Assembly (NCBI RefSeq): GCF_021869535.1
Contig: NW_026262701.1
Coordinates: forward strand, 1,999,501-2,063,500
Length of the DNA: 64,000 nucleotides
Reading direction: 5' to 3'
From: Mytilus californianus
Taxonomy: Eukaryota; Mollusca; Bivalvia; Mytilida; Mytilidae
Positions 1-10,196 of this stretch are shown piece after piece. The translations under genes and the position numbers were made by a program. The notes beneath the pieces were generated by a model. It saw nothing but the letters and a program-made list of their open reading frames with translations. It was not told where the DNA came from and made no database searches. Position 1 is the stretch's first letter. Each line of letters starts with the position of its first letter.

Positions 1-8
1 AATAAAAC

Positions 9-118
9 ATTCATTTCCCTTTGCCTCGGGAGATATGAAGATTTGCTCGCCCTCGTGAAATATGAATTTTCTTGGGTGAACAAATCTTCATATCTCCCTC
101 CGGCACGGGAAATAAATG
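9..118. repeat. Long imperfect hairpin
   Basis: The two arms (about 9-50 and 77-118) are imperfect inverted copies of each other; both contain the core AGATATGAAGATTTG or its complement. The centre is a short AT-rich spacer. This could be a small foldback element or the end of a larger one cut by the window edge. No coding potential is visible. Confidence 0.6.
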
Positions 119-149
119 TATAGTATTACCTGTATTTACCTGAGTTTAC

Positions 150-250
150 CTGTCAAATAAATGCGCGCAAATGTAATCAAAATTTGCGCGCAAACGTAAT
201 GATTTTTGCGCGCAAATGTAATGGTAATGCGCTCAAACGTAATGCACCGG
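150..250 (+). repeat. GCGCGCAAATGTAATG short tandem array
   Basis: Four degenerate copies of a GCGCGCAAA(T/C)GTAATG-like unit follow a TTTACCTG pair. A closely related array recurs in the same orientation at 27425-27560, inside the last-but-two intron of the SLC6 gene, so it belongs to a dispersed repeat and is not locus-specific. Confidence 0.6.
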
Positions 251-974
251 AAAGAAATGCACTCTAAGTTTCAAAACGATAACGGATAAGTTTAAAATCT
301 CACCTTTGACCGGGTGTAATTAAGTTTAAGAAGGATAAGTTTTTTAAATCTCAACGTTGACAGGGTGTATTTAAGTTGAAGAAAGATAATATAAGTATTA
401 AATTTCAGCGTTGATAGTATGCAAGTAAGTTTCAAAAAGGTAAGTATTAAATATCAGTGTTTACAGAGTAAATTAAGTTTCAAAAGGATTATTAACATAA
501 TATATTGTTTTATCTTATATCACAATTTATTATGTACTGAAATCTTACAGGATATTTTTACCCTCTTCCTTTTTCATAAAATACTTTACCCTTCTCATGT
601 GATACATACACATTTAACTCCGAATATAAACGGAGGTACATAGCTGAACATAACAGAACAATTGGTCTATATCAGGTTCTAAGGGTCCAAAATTAAACTA
701 CATGTATTTTTTTTTCAACAAAAATTGTATTATTGGGGATCTTTCATATGCCGAATCTAACCCTGTATTTAGATTTTAGACCCGGTTATCAGATTGGTCC
801 ACATTGAGGTCCAGAGGGTCCAAAGTTATACTTCGTTTGATTTCATAAAAAAATGTATTCTTAGGTTTCTTTTCATATGCTGAATGTAATCTGAATGTAA
901 TCTGTATTTAGATCTTGGAAATTGGACCATAACAGGTAACCATAAATGTCCAATTTCAATTTTTTTATTTCTTA

Positions 975-1120
975 AAATTGAGAATGGAAATAGGGAATGT
1001 TTCAAAGAGACAACAACCCGATCAAATAGCAGAAAACAGCCGAAGGCCACCAATGGGACTTCAATACAGCGAGAAAATCTCGCACCGGGAGGAGTACCTC
1101 AGTTGGTTCCTAGACAGTTT
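975..1120 (-). mobile_element. 3' tail fragment of Naiad-type element
   Basis: Read on the minus strand this matches the terminal ~145 bases of the element at 32.1-35.9 kb: the block ending in TTCCATTCTCAATTTT, preceded by the GTCGGGTTGTTGTCTC-like stretch and the CTCGCTG block. Only the tail is present, so this is either a severely 5'-truncated copy or a short non-autonomous family that shares the tail. Confidence 0.7.
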
Positions 1121-1574
1121 CTTACATTTATAGAATTATAAGTCAATATCTGTAAAAAAAAGAAGAGACAAATCAAATTAACAAACCAAAACTGAGGGAA
1201 TCGCATGATCTGCAAAATAAGCAATACCACGTACGTCAAAACAAAACAATAGTGAATAGGACACACTCAGTAAAGTAACAGTGAGCTGAGACTCCGTCAC
1301 ATCGTTTAAGAGTTTAGTTTGTCAGGAGCACACCCCTATTATTGTATTCCGTATAGTGTAAATGTGCTGGACCACATACGTATTTGGACCTTACGGGAAT
1401 GGTAATGACCATATGGGTATACTCATATGGTCTGACCATACGAGTATTATACTCGTTTCGTTATTAACGAGCCAGACCATATGAATAGAAGAGTATGAAC
1501 AAATTAAATAACTACATTGTATGTGTAAATGTAATTCGAAATGTTTAAGAAATTTAAATTTAAAAATTGGATTA

Positions 1575-3051
1575 ATTTTTGTGCCCTCACTCGTGCTTCC
1601 AGCTAATTCAACAGTAGAAGCAAACAGTGGATTATGTCGCTCTAAGTGATCTTTGAGCCTTTCCACAAATTGCTGAACCTTTTGCATAATTTCTTTAACG
1701 AATGTGTTCCGTGTGTTTACTGGTTCTCTTAGATTTTTTAATTTTTGTTTAGACTTTAAGTAGGCCGTAGAGATTTTCAACAATAATTCTAATTTCAATT
1801 TGTCTTTCTTTGGTATTTTACCATTTGAGATAAAATGAAAGGATCAAGTATATATCTCAGAGTTGACAAGTTTTCAGTTTCGGGCCAGATATTATGTGCT
1901 GGTTGAGTCATTGCATAATATGAGCATCCCCTACCGAATTTATCTTTTAGAAGTAAAGGTAATTTGGATTTAGCTAATATATGTTTAACTACATCTGTAT
2001 ACCTCAACCAACAAGAAAAGTGTAGAATAGTCATGCCGTTGATATCTTTTGTGTTTACGTCAATTTTGTGCTTCTCGACTACTTTTAATTCTTCGATGAT
2101 ATCATTTTGAGCATCCCGTCTTATCTTCAACGCGTTCTTATCAAACGTAGAATTTTGCTTAATGGATGCTACAGGATGAACTATCAGTCCGTGGATGAAG
2201 GAAACGGCATAGTCTGACTGAATGATGTAATCTTCTCAGTATATTTTCACAAAAATGTGTCTAACTCGACTGATTTAAGTTTATTATGATAGAATGAAGA
2301 GCTGTGTATCCCCTTTGATGGCTCTCACTTGTCAAAGAAGTTCCTCCATCGACTAGTATTTCTACTATGTCAATACCTAGGTTGCCCTTTAATGTCACGT
2401 ATTAGGTGTAGAGGGAAACCATTAAAGAACCGATCCAAACAATTGACATTAGCACCATGTTTAAGGAACAAATTTAAGAGTGGCACGTTAGATGTGACGA
2501 CAGCCCAATGTAGTGGACAATATATCATGGCGTTGCTATTGAGATTGACCTTGTACTCTTTGATGAGTTCTAACTTCCGCTAGATCCTTTACGTCATTCT
2601 CCGATGCATTAATTGTAGAAAAACTTGGTTTAATTCTACAGAGATCACAAAGAAAATGTCACATTAACATGATGACACTTTTCTCTGTAAGTTCTTTCGT
2701 TTGTAGTAACCAATGTCTAACTTTCTTTATTTGACATAAATGTGTCTCAGCGGTTGGAACGTGTGCGTGCAAATATAAAAAACATGGAGCTTGTAACAGT
2801 TTCTCAAATGATTCTAAAACGGAGTTCTCGCCTGCGAGTGTTTTTTCGTCAGTATGTTTCAAGAGCAGCTCCCATATTTCAAGTTGTACATCCTTGTCGC
2901 TAGCCAGATCTATGCTTGATTTGCCATTTAACTTGGCGTCGATGAAAGTTTTTAGGTATGCGTTGTCGACCAACTGTTCAACCATTCTAATGTTATTTTC
3001 AGGAACGGCTTTTTGGAGCTTCTGTGTAAGCGATTCTTCATCATCAGCCAT
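1575..3051 (-). pseudogene. Ankyrin-repeat / Mab21-cGAS-like nucleotidyltransferase gene, broken
   Basis: Minus-strand reading from ATG at 3051 gives an acidic N-terminus and ankyrin-like segments (residues such as KSSIDLASDKDVQLEIW). After a probable intron ending near 2639 come clear ankyrin repeats (CPLHWAVVTSNVPLLNLFLK, HGANVNCLD; TILHFSCWLRYTDVVKHILA). At about 1590-1650 a helical segment leads into AGSTSEGTKI, which matches the GS motif (GS..EGTK) of Mab21/cGAS-like nucleotidyltransferases. The reading frame must be changed near 2577, 2382, 2260 and 1835 to keep homologous-looking protein, and nothing resembling the catalytic acidic strand follows the GS motif. I therefore call it a pseudogene fragment; sequencing indels are possible, but other genes in the window are intact. 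Ankyrin plus Mab21-like fusions occur in bivalves (family knowledge); the loss of function is inferred. Confidence 0.6.
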
Positions 3052-3373
3052 CCTCCGCTAAAAAAAAATTCTGTAAAAAAAATTTATATATTCAAACCAT
3101 CATATAACATGTTTATCATTCCTTAGAGAAAGAAGGAGAAGAGGTTAAAAAGTTTCGGATCTCAGTCAATACATTCTGTTTGAAAAACTTCTTTGATAAT
3201 CCTTGATGTTTCTTCTTAAATACTGATGAGAATATGTTTGTTTTGCTATATCATGCTTTTTACAATAGAGGAGGCATTGAAGTTCTTTGGTTGTTTCCTG
3301 GAACAACTGCCATAATATTCTTTCGTTTATATAGTTGTGGCCTGTTATCAATTTCTCGCATAAGGAATATTCC

Positions 3374-3403
3374 TCGTATCACACTGCACGGAGTGTGATA
3401 CGA
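3374..3403. repeat. Perfect 12-bp stem hairpin
   Basis: TCGTATCACACT and AGTGTGATACGA form a perfect 12-bp stem around a six-base loop (GCACGG). It is followed by an ATTTGATTGGCTAAC segment that looks like a repeat end. Function unknown. Confidence 0.6.
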
Positions 3404-3611
3404 AAAATGCGTTAATTTGATTGGCTAACTCAATATTATGGATCATTGGCGAATGCTGTTTGTTTATTTTACATTAGCTACATTTATAGAGCGAGATGAG
3501 ATTCACAAGGCATGTTTAACCCAGCCGCATTTTTGTGCCTGTTCAAAGTCAGGAACCTCTGATAAATTCATTTAAGAGAAACTTCACTAAAGCAGCGAAA
3601 TATTCTGAATT

Positions 3612-3745
3612 CAATAAAATTGAGAATGGAAATGAAGAATGTGCCAAAGAGACAACAACCCGACCAAAGAGCAGAAAACAGTGGAAGGCCACCAATAGGT
3701 CTTCAACACGGCGAGAAAATCCCACCCCCGGAGTCAGGTTTTAGC
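3612..3745 (-). mobile_element. 3' tail fragment of Naiad-type element
   Basis: Second tail-only copy on the minus strand: the same terminal block as at 975-1120 and 35790-35930, ending in AATAAAATTGAGAATGG when read on the plus strand. 3746-4228 downstream holds AT-rich sequence with no feature I can recognise. Confidence 0.7.
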
Positions 3746-4228
3746 TGACCATTTATCCTTACACCACAAAACCGAAACTTCAAAAATCTAAAATGTACTA
3801 TGGACACATTCTTGTTTATGAATGTAAACGTATTAATTTTGTTTTCATATGAAGTAAATTTACGCTCTACTAGATAAGTGGTCACTGGTGGTGTATTGAA
3901 AACGAAAGCACATGTCCGATAAAAAATAAGAGAATAAAAAAAAATATTCGGGTTTACATGAACATTATAAACATAAGATCTGTCAAAATTTTGTCGACAT
4001 TAATATTAATAAACAACATACAATATTAAGACATATAAAACACACACGTGACACATACACATGGTAATGTTTTTAGAAGTATAAAGTATTCTATCATTTA
4101 AATTTAAAAGTTAAATGACTTAATTCATTGGTACAAATGCAATTCAATGCAAGAACTTATTACTGCTTTGACGCTTTATTTACAATACTTCATACGGATC
4201 ACACGAGGTGTGGTCAGGATACACTTAA

Positions 4229-4441
4229 CATGCCAAGAAATTGCCTCCGTTGAAATTCTGCAAATATCCCATGGAGCAAATTACATGGATGATTAATATT
4301 GACCATTTGGTATCTTGTCGTATTCTAAACGACACGTACATGAAGGTCATAAATTAATTTGTTGAATGAAATCAAATCTTTAACTACTAATGTGTGCCGT
4401 AGGAGGTCGACCGGAATTTTTAGCGAGGATTTCTTGGCATG
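4229..4441. mobile_element. 213-bp MITE-like element, copy 1
   Basis: Begins CATGCCAAGAAAT and ends ATTTCTTGGCATG, a perfect 13-bp terminal inverted repeat. No coding capacity. Flanks are TTAA / TAAC, compatible with a 3-bp TAA target duplication. A near-identical copy lies at 5011-5223. Confidence 0.7.
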
Positions 4442-5010
4442 TAACAGATTGAAAACTCAGGGTTAGAATTCATAGAACAGAAAAAGGGGCAGTGGCAAAT
4501 ATTTCGTGTATATTTCCTACACAGAGGGATTAACCCGGCTGCCTTTGCCCAAAAAAAAATTAATTTTCTTCTATGTGCCTTCGGACTTTATGTTTTGAAT
4601 TGTAGTTTCACTTTCCATATTAGGTATTTATTCTAATGTAAGCTCCGCGTGGTAGAAATCACGTGATGCAGGAATATAGTATCTTGGAAAGGCTATTTCT
4701 TTCTTTGCGGGCGGGCACTCCCAGCAAACATAATGAATGTGTATAACGGCATTGTAGATTTTCTTATTAAATAAAGAAAGTTGCCTGTCCGGTACATGAA
4801 TAGATCGGTTAGAAAGCAAGGTTTTAATAAGATTGGAAACCTTAATTCGAGGGTTGAAAATAGAGAGCACAAAAAAAGGGGGGGGGGGGTGGGGGGGGGT
4901 ATTTTTATCTTATGAACTCTACATTTGAAAGATATATTTTTTTTTTATTTAATTAAAAGGGAGAAACACAAATGTAAGACAAATAGTGAATGGTCTTTCT
5001 TCCTTTCTCC

Positions 5011-5223
5011 CATGCCAAGAAATTGCCTCCGTTAAAATTCTGAAAATATTCCATGGAGCAAATTACATGGATGATTAATATTGACCATTTGGTATCTTGC
5101 CGTATTCTAAACGACACGTACATGAAGGTCATAAATTAATTTGTTGAATGAAATCAAATCTTTAACTACTAATGTGTGCCGTAGGAGGTCGACCGGAATT
5201 TTTAGCGAGGATTTCTTGGCATG
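5011..5223. mobile_element. 213-bp MITE-like element, copy 2
   Basis: Same length and same 13-bp terminal inverted repeats as 4229-4441, with only a few substitutions. Flanks (CTCC / AATG) show no target duplication, so this copy may have arrived by local duplication. Between the copies is an AT-rich spacer with a G homopolymer run near 4878. Confidence 0.7.
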
Positions 5224-5239
5224 AATGCTTAAGTGGTTT

Positions 5240-5340
5240 ACTTTTATAAATTAAACCTATAATGGTTTACTTTTATAAATTGTGACTTGGTTGGAGAGGT
5301 GTCTCATTGGCACTCATACCACATCTTCCTATATCTATTA
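5240..5340 (+). repeat. Fragment of dispersed mollusc-type repeat
   Basis: Contains the block AATGGTTTACTTTTATAAAT duplicated in tandem, then GTCTCATTGGCACTCATACC, which recurs with variation at 12540-12640, 36025-36120, 42430-42520 and 53650-53710. Confidence 0.5.
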
Positions 5341-5612
5341 AGGGCCATGAGTGGTAGGAAAACTCCGGCGGACCGTCTCCGACAAAGTAATGATTTGAAA
5401 GAGGGGTTGTACTATTTATATAAATGTTGAGATTCACTTGTACATTAAATGCAATTAATGGTTATAGTTTCTAGCTAAATGAATACTTAAATAAGACGAA
5501 AATTATCTAGATTAAAAAATGTGTAAGTTTATTTGGCTTATGTCATCGGAGGATGAATTTTTTACTCTATTGAAATGATATAAAAAGAGATAATAAATAT
5601 AGGAAAAAACTA

Positions 5613-6150
5613 TCCCAGTCTATTTTCCTCGAATGTGACATTCCGAATTAGACTTATTACCCGGTTTGTACTCAAATGAGCAACAAGACGGGTGCCACAT
5701 GTGGAGCAGGGTCTGCTTAGCACCAGAGATCATCCCCTGTGTTTTTTGGGGTTCGTGTTGTTCAGTGTTAGTTTTTTCTGTGTTTTGTGTTTTGTGTGTT
5801 AATGTTATTGTTGGGTGTTTAATTTGTTCATCGTTTTATGCTATGGCCTTGTAAGTTTGTAAGTTTGTTTTCGACTTAATAATTTAAATGTCCCTCTATC
5901 TGTAAACCCCACCAAGACCCTTATGCATGCATAGTAATCCCACAGGGTTGGCTACGCACTTCATAACGCTCGTTTTGGTGAACGTGTGGTTCTAAAAGTT
6001 TTTGTTTGTTACCTTTATTTGAATGTTTTTATGGATTTTTTTTTAAATTTAACATCAGCATACTCTTTTTGCCTCTAGAATGACAATTGTTTGGCCCCGT
6101 TCGGATATATATAGCTCCTAAACGTCTTTACACCCCTGTTTTTCAAATGT
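5613..6150 (+). repeat. ~540-bp direct repeat, copy 1
   Basis: From the CCCAGTCTATTTTCC-like start to the CAAATGTTT-like end this is highly similar to 6644-7185, in the same orientation about 1,031 bases away. The short reading frame inside (Met at 5666) is present in both copies but looks like repeat sequence, low in complexity at its C-terminus; I do not call a gene. Confidence 0.75.
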
Positions 6151-6643
6151 TTTTGGTCAATTATTCTCTACATTTCATATTTAGCACCCTTTAATTCTGT
6201 AACCTTTGATTTTTTTTGTGGAAAATTCAGTTTTCTCATTTTTTTTAAAATTAATATTATTTGAGCACTTTATTCTGCATTTTTTTTTATCTATTATTCT
6301 CTTTTAAGTAAATCAATAAATGGATGAATAACAAGAATGTAAGAAAATGAAAGGAACTGAAAGGAACTGAAGGATAACACACGACGGTGGACAAAAAGAT
6401 GAGTTCAACTTCCCAATTGTGAACTTTCTATTTCTATGTAGCAACTTTCTAGTAGCACCTCTATATGGAGTATATATCTCGTACGACATTCATGATCGTG
6501 CATTTCCTATCATAATTTCTTTCCAAGGTAGTTGTGGAACCAAAATTTTAAATGGGTGAAGTTGAAATAATCTATTCGAAAAATTTACAAACGCCCTCAC
6601 GAGTTGGTTGAGCGTTTCACGGAGGACGATGGATATGTTCAAT

Positions 6644-7185
6644 AATCCCGGTCTATTTTCCAAGAATGTGTCATACCGAATTAGACTTATTACCCGGTTT
6701 GTACTCAAATGAGCAACAAGACGGGTGCCACATGTGGAGCAGGGTCTGCTTAGCACCAGAGATCATCCCCTGTGTTTTTTGGGGTTCGTGTTGTTCAGTG
6801 TTAGTTTTTTCTGTGTTTTGTGTTTTGTGTGTTAATGTTATTGTTGGGTGTTTAATTTGTTCATCGTTTTATGCTATGGCCTTGTAAGTTTGTAAGTTTG
6901 TTTTCGACTTAATAATTTAAATGTCCCTCTATCTGTAAACCCCACCAAGACCCTTATGCATGCAAAGAAATCCCGCAGGGTTGGCTACGCACTTGATAAC
7001 GCTCGTTTTGATGTACGTGTGGTTCTCAAAGTTTTTATTTGTAACCTTTTTTTGAATGTTTTAATGGATTTTTTTTAAATTTGAACAATAGTATTCTCTT
7101 TTTGCCTCTAGAATGACAATTGTTTGGCCCCGTTTGGACATATATAGCTCCTATGTTTCTTTACATACCTGTTATTCAAATGTTT
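6644..7185 (+). repeat. ~540-bp direct repeat, copy 2
   Basis: Second copy of 5613-6150. Divergence is mostly single substitutions and small indels in its 3' part (around 6960-7100). 7186-7570 after it holds AT-rich sequence without recognisable features. Confidence 0.75.
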
Positions 7186-7571
7186 AAGTACAATCGTGCC
7201 TTGTGAAGGTAAAAAATAAGAAGCGCTTCGGATGCACGAAAGTTATTAAAAGTGTTAATTTCATTTTCGACTTACACATGCTTAGAAAAACCAAAGAAAA
7301 CAACCGTTGTCCAAAACTTTTTTGACACAGTTGGCGTATTTTGTATTTATGTATTCAGTGCAAAAAAAAAATGCGGCTTGTGCTCTAAATATTGCCAAAA
7401 GTTTTTGTTAGCCAATCATTGCTAGATATCTTTAAAAAAATAACACCATTTATAACGTCACAGAAAACATTAGAATTATTACGTGAAGTCTTATATTTCG
7501 AAGGTTAGACAAGGCAGATTTGAAACTTTTTCAATTTACAATTGGTTAAAAGATGTGTTTTCATTAGTAAT

Positions 7572-7735
7572 TAGTTTTCGTGTATGATAAATAGTTATCA
7601 CATATAAATAAATAGTAAGTACATACAAATAAATAGCACATATGAACATATAAATGAATAGTAAGTACATACAAATAAATAGCACATATGAACATATGAA
7701 TAAATAGTTATCACATATAAATAAATAAATATCAT
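7572..7735. repeat. AT-rich tetranucleotide-like minisatellite
   Basis: Interleaved repeats of AAATAAATAG with ATCACATAT, AGTACATAC and GCACATATGAACATA. The minus-strand frame through it is a tyrosine/isoleucine-rich repeat product and is not considered coding. Confidence 0.6.
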
Positions 7736-8090
7736 AACGGTTTTGCATTTGTATTGTCCTTCTATAAGAATCATCAAATATCGTGTTATCAAAATTTCTA
7801 ACGTGTGAGGCGTAAGGCAAGAAAACTTTAGTATTTATTCAGCCCCTAATGTATGTACCAGTTGTAAGATTTTAACTCTGAAGGTCATACAAAAAGCGTA
7901 TTGGTCTAGCATTGATACCAGCAAAATGGTTTTATTTTTATATTAATTATAATAATTGTATCTGTAAGGTTTGCAAAATTTGGTGATTTTTAAAACGAAA
8001 ATGGCAATTATCTGAATACTTTTCATTGAGACAGCAGTCACACTTCTTGTTGGAATAAATACATTAAAGTAAGTATTCTGTTCAGTTTCT

Positions 8091-8186
8091 TGTTATCCAG
8101 TCATTTTTGACAATGTCATGCAGTGTTAAATATATGATTGTTATCCAGTCATTTTTGACAATGTCATGCAGTGTTAAATATATGAT
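8091..8186. repeat. 48-bp tandem duplication
   Basis: Two identical 48-bp units starting TGTTATCCAGTCATTTTTGA, followed by the first bases of a third unit at 8187. Confidence 0.8.
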
Positions 8187-8221
8187 TGTTATCGAGTATT
8201 AATGCTCTGGAAGAGGAAGAA

Positions 8222-8355
8222 TTCTGTGAGTAGGATTCTTTGAGGTAGAGGTAGAATTCTTTGAGGTAGATATAGGATTCTTTGAGGTAGAGGTACGATT
8301 CTTCGAGGTAGAGGTCGAATTCTATGAGGTAGAGGTAGAAATCTTTGAGGTAGAC
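8222..8355. repeat. 21-bp minisatellite
   Basis: About six units of GATTCTTTGAGGTAGAGGTA(n). The period is a multiple of three, so the minus-strand frame (8406 to 8164) encodes a heptad-like YLYLKES repeat without stops. It lies directly behind the TIR-BIR gene; there is no other sign of translation. Confidence 0.65.
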
Positions 8356-8426
8356 ATTATCATCATTGCTACTGAAAAAGTACTGAAGATTTGTTGCACG
8401 TGACAATGCCCATTAGTCTCGGTCTA

Positions 8427-8604
8427 AGGTTTATATAGTATCGGGTGTCAACAGAATGCTCGGCCAATTCGTTCTATGATCGAAACTGAAATCAGTCTAC
8501 GAATATGTTACAATCAGGCTTATATAGTATCTGGTGTGAACAGAATGCTTGGCCAGTTCGTTCTATGGTCGAAACTGAAATCAGTCAACGCATATGTTAT
8601 AATC
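8427..8604. repeat. 89-bp tandem duplication covering the end of the TIR-BIR gene
   Basis: Units 8427-8515 and 8516-8604 are about 85-90 per cent identical by eye. The distal unit encodes the last ~28 residues and the TAA stop of the TIR-BIR gene; the other copy lies just past the stop. Confidence 0.75.
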
Positions 8605-10049
8605 GTTGGTTCTTTATCTGTAGATCTTTGTGCATTAACCGATTTAATAAAGTCTATTCCTTTCTTTTCCAGAACAAATTTACATGTGGGCGACAAAAGA
8701 GCATGTGTATCCCAGGGACTTGTGTTTGCATTGTTGATGATGATACAAAGTCCACAGCTCATGCATTCGATCACGTGTTCAAACCCGTTGCGATAAAATC
8801 CGGCATCAGCAAACTTTTGAAAATCTTCATCCCCATTATCTTCCATAGACAGGTCTGAATTATCAAACTTCTTATGGTGTACTCGATACGGCGGGAATCT
8901 CGCTGGAGCTAATGTTTGTTGCACATAGGGGCATAACGGCATGTAACTTGCATGATATAACATTGGCTCAAGGTCCATAGCTGACAAAGGAATATGCCAT
9001 CCACATTGAAAACACTGCATGCGGTCAGGTTCAGCTATGCATACAAATCCTGCCAGCGCAATCGTCTCTCTTCTACTCTTGTCCTCTATGTTCTTTAAAG
9101 TTTCTCTTCTCTTGTTTATATCTTCAAATTCAGGCAGAAATGGAACTTGCATTTTACTTGCTGCTTTGTTTAACAGTGCATAAACGACACTACCAAACAT
9201 ATCATTAATGTAGTAGGCATGTGACGGTTTGTATTCTCCACTCACTGAACAAGACACAGACCACAAATTACTTTTAGAATGGGGATTGTATGCATCCATA
9301 ACACATTTCATCAACTCCAGTAAACTTGTACTCATCTCACTATTACCGAACTTTTCCTTCTCAGTTTCGAGGAAATCATCGGTAAATCCCAAACTAATTG
9401 TTGTATTCAGATCGCATAAAAATCCACAGTCTTCGCAAGCTTGTGGGACATTTAACTTAGTATGCTCATTAATATGTTTAGAGAATTCGGGAAGATCGAT
9501 TAAGAAGTTCTTATTCCTGGCTGTTATCAGCACCCCATACAAGTCCATGTCCATTTGTTGGAGAAGAAGGCCCTTTGACGAAACAAAATTTGATGCTCCT
9601 GTATTGGCATGTAGGATGGAATACCCTGGTATAATTGTCAATAGTTCAGTTTTGAGGTTCGAAACCCAATTTGTGTTAAATCTTATAATTGATGTGTCCT
9701 TAAGACAAAATAAACCATTGACGGACGAAACTTTGCCATCTGTTATCAGTGTGATGATTTTTCGCCTTATACTTGGTTCGGTGCACGCGGCCTTTATCAT
9801 ATGACTGCATATTTTGTTTACAGATAGACTTTTAGAAAAAATTATCAGTACTTTTCTAGACTTTGCGACGAGACTAAATGCAGTATCGAAAGTGTAACTG
9901 CCTGGGATGCCATGTTCTTGTAAAGAACTAAAGGAAATATTCTCTGTTTCTAAGACCGGAAGTATATCTTCCCTAGCTTGTTCATCACTGTCGTCATAAA
10001 AAACAAATAATTGATATGGTTCTGGTCTCTGCACGGAACTAGCGTCCAT
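8520..10049 (-). CDS. TIR-like domain plus two BIR domains protein (innate-immune type), 509 aa
   Basis: Single uninterrupted frame, ATG at 10049, TAA at 8520-8522. Residues about 11-140 have the TIR pattern: a first strand YQLFVFYDDSDE, a BB-loop-like GIPG at 47-50, then alternating strands (KVLIIFSKSL). Residues about 140-310 are unrecognised. BIR1 spans about 314-380 with Cys346, Cys349, His366 and Cys373; BIR2 about 408-465 with Cys429, Cys432, His449 and Cys456. Both fit C-x2-C-x16-H-x6-C exactly. In the third helix of the TIR region NKICSHM stands where NADase TIRs usually carry W-C-x-x-E, so the catalytic glutamate seems absent and an adaptor or scaffold role is more likely. BIR domains bind zinc and proteins such as caspases or ubiquitin-pathway partners; no RING follows. 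The intronless state may reflect retrocopying or the recent expansion typical of bivalve immune families. Function is inferred. Confidence 0.85.
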   Translation of the reverse strand: MDASSVQRPEPYQLFVFYDDSDEQAREDILPVLETENISFSSLQEHGIPGSYTFDTAFSLVAKSRKVLIIFSKSLSVNKICSHMIKAACTEPSIRRKIITLITDGKVSSVNGLFCLKDTSIIRFNTNWVSNLKTELLTIIPGYSILHANTGASNFVSSKGLLLQQMDMDLYGVLITARNKNFLIDLPEFSKHINEHTKLNVPQACEDCGFLCDLNTTISLGFTDDFLETEKEKFGNSEMSTSLLELMKCVMDAYNPHSKSNLWSVSCSVSGEYKPSHAYYINDMFGSVVYALLNKAASKMQVPFLPEFEDINKRRETLKNIEDKSRRETIALAGFVCIAEPDRMQCFQCGWHIPLSAMDLEPMLYHASYMPLCPYVQQTLAPARFPPYRVHHKKFDNSDLSMEDNGDEDFQKFADAGFYRNGFEHVIECMSCGLCIIINNANTSPWDTHALLSPTCKFVLEKKGIDFIKSVNAQRSTDKEPTIITYALTDFSFDHRTNWPSILFTPDTI

Positions 10050-10196
10050 GCTTTACTGTGCAATCAGCTATATGTGTTCAACTCATGATTGGAATCTTAA
10101 AAAAACAAACATAGAATAGAAGAAAAAGTTTTGAGAAAAAATAAGAATTAAAATATTTCAGTCTTAGATATATGATTTTGTATTAAAAAAAAAAAA

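Noticed and set aside
4878-4900. G-run as a G-quadruplex or regulatory element
   Set aside because: Two uninterrupted homopolymer runs; more likely a slippage-prone tract or assembly artefact. The C-run near 47653 was treated the same way.
5666-6887. Repeated plus-strand frame of ~62-73 codons in both 540-bp repeats
   Set aside because: Lies wholly within repeat sequence, low-complexity C-terminus (repeated CVLCV-like), no homology; duplication of the repeat explains its conservation.
7536-7820. Tyr/Ile/Leu-rich minus-strand frames
   Set aside because: Direct translation of an ATAAATAG-type minisatellite; both overlapping frames are equally open.
9229-9804. 191-codon plus-strand open frame
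   Set aside because: It is the antisense shadow of the TIR-BIR gene, whose zinc motifs and composition clearly identify the minus strand as coding.
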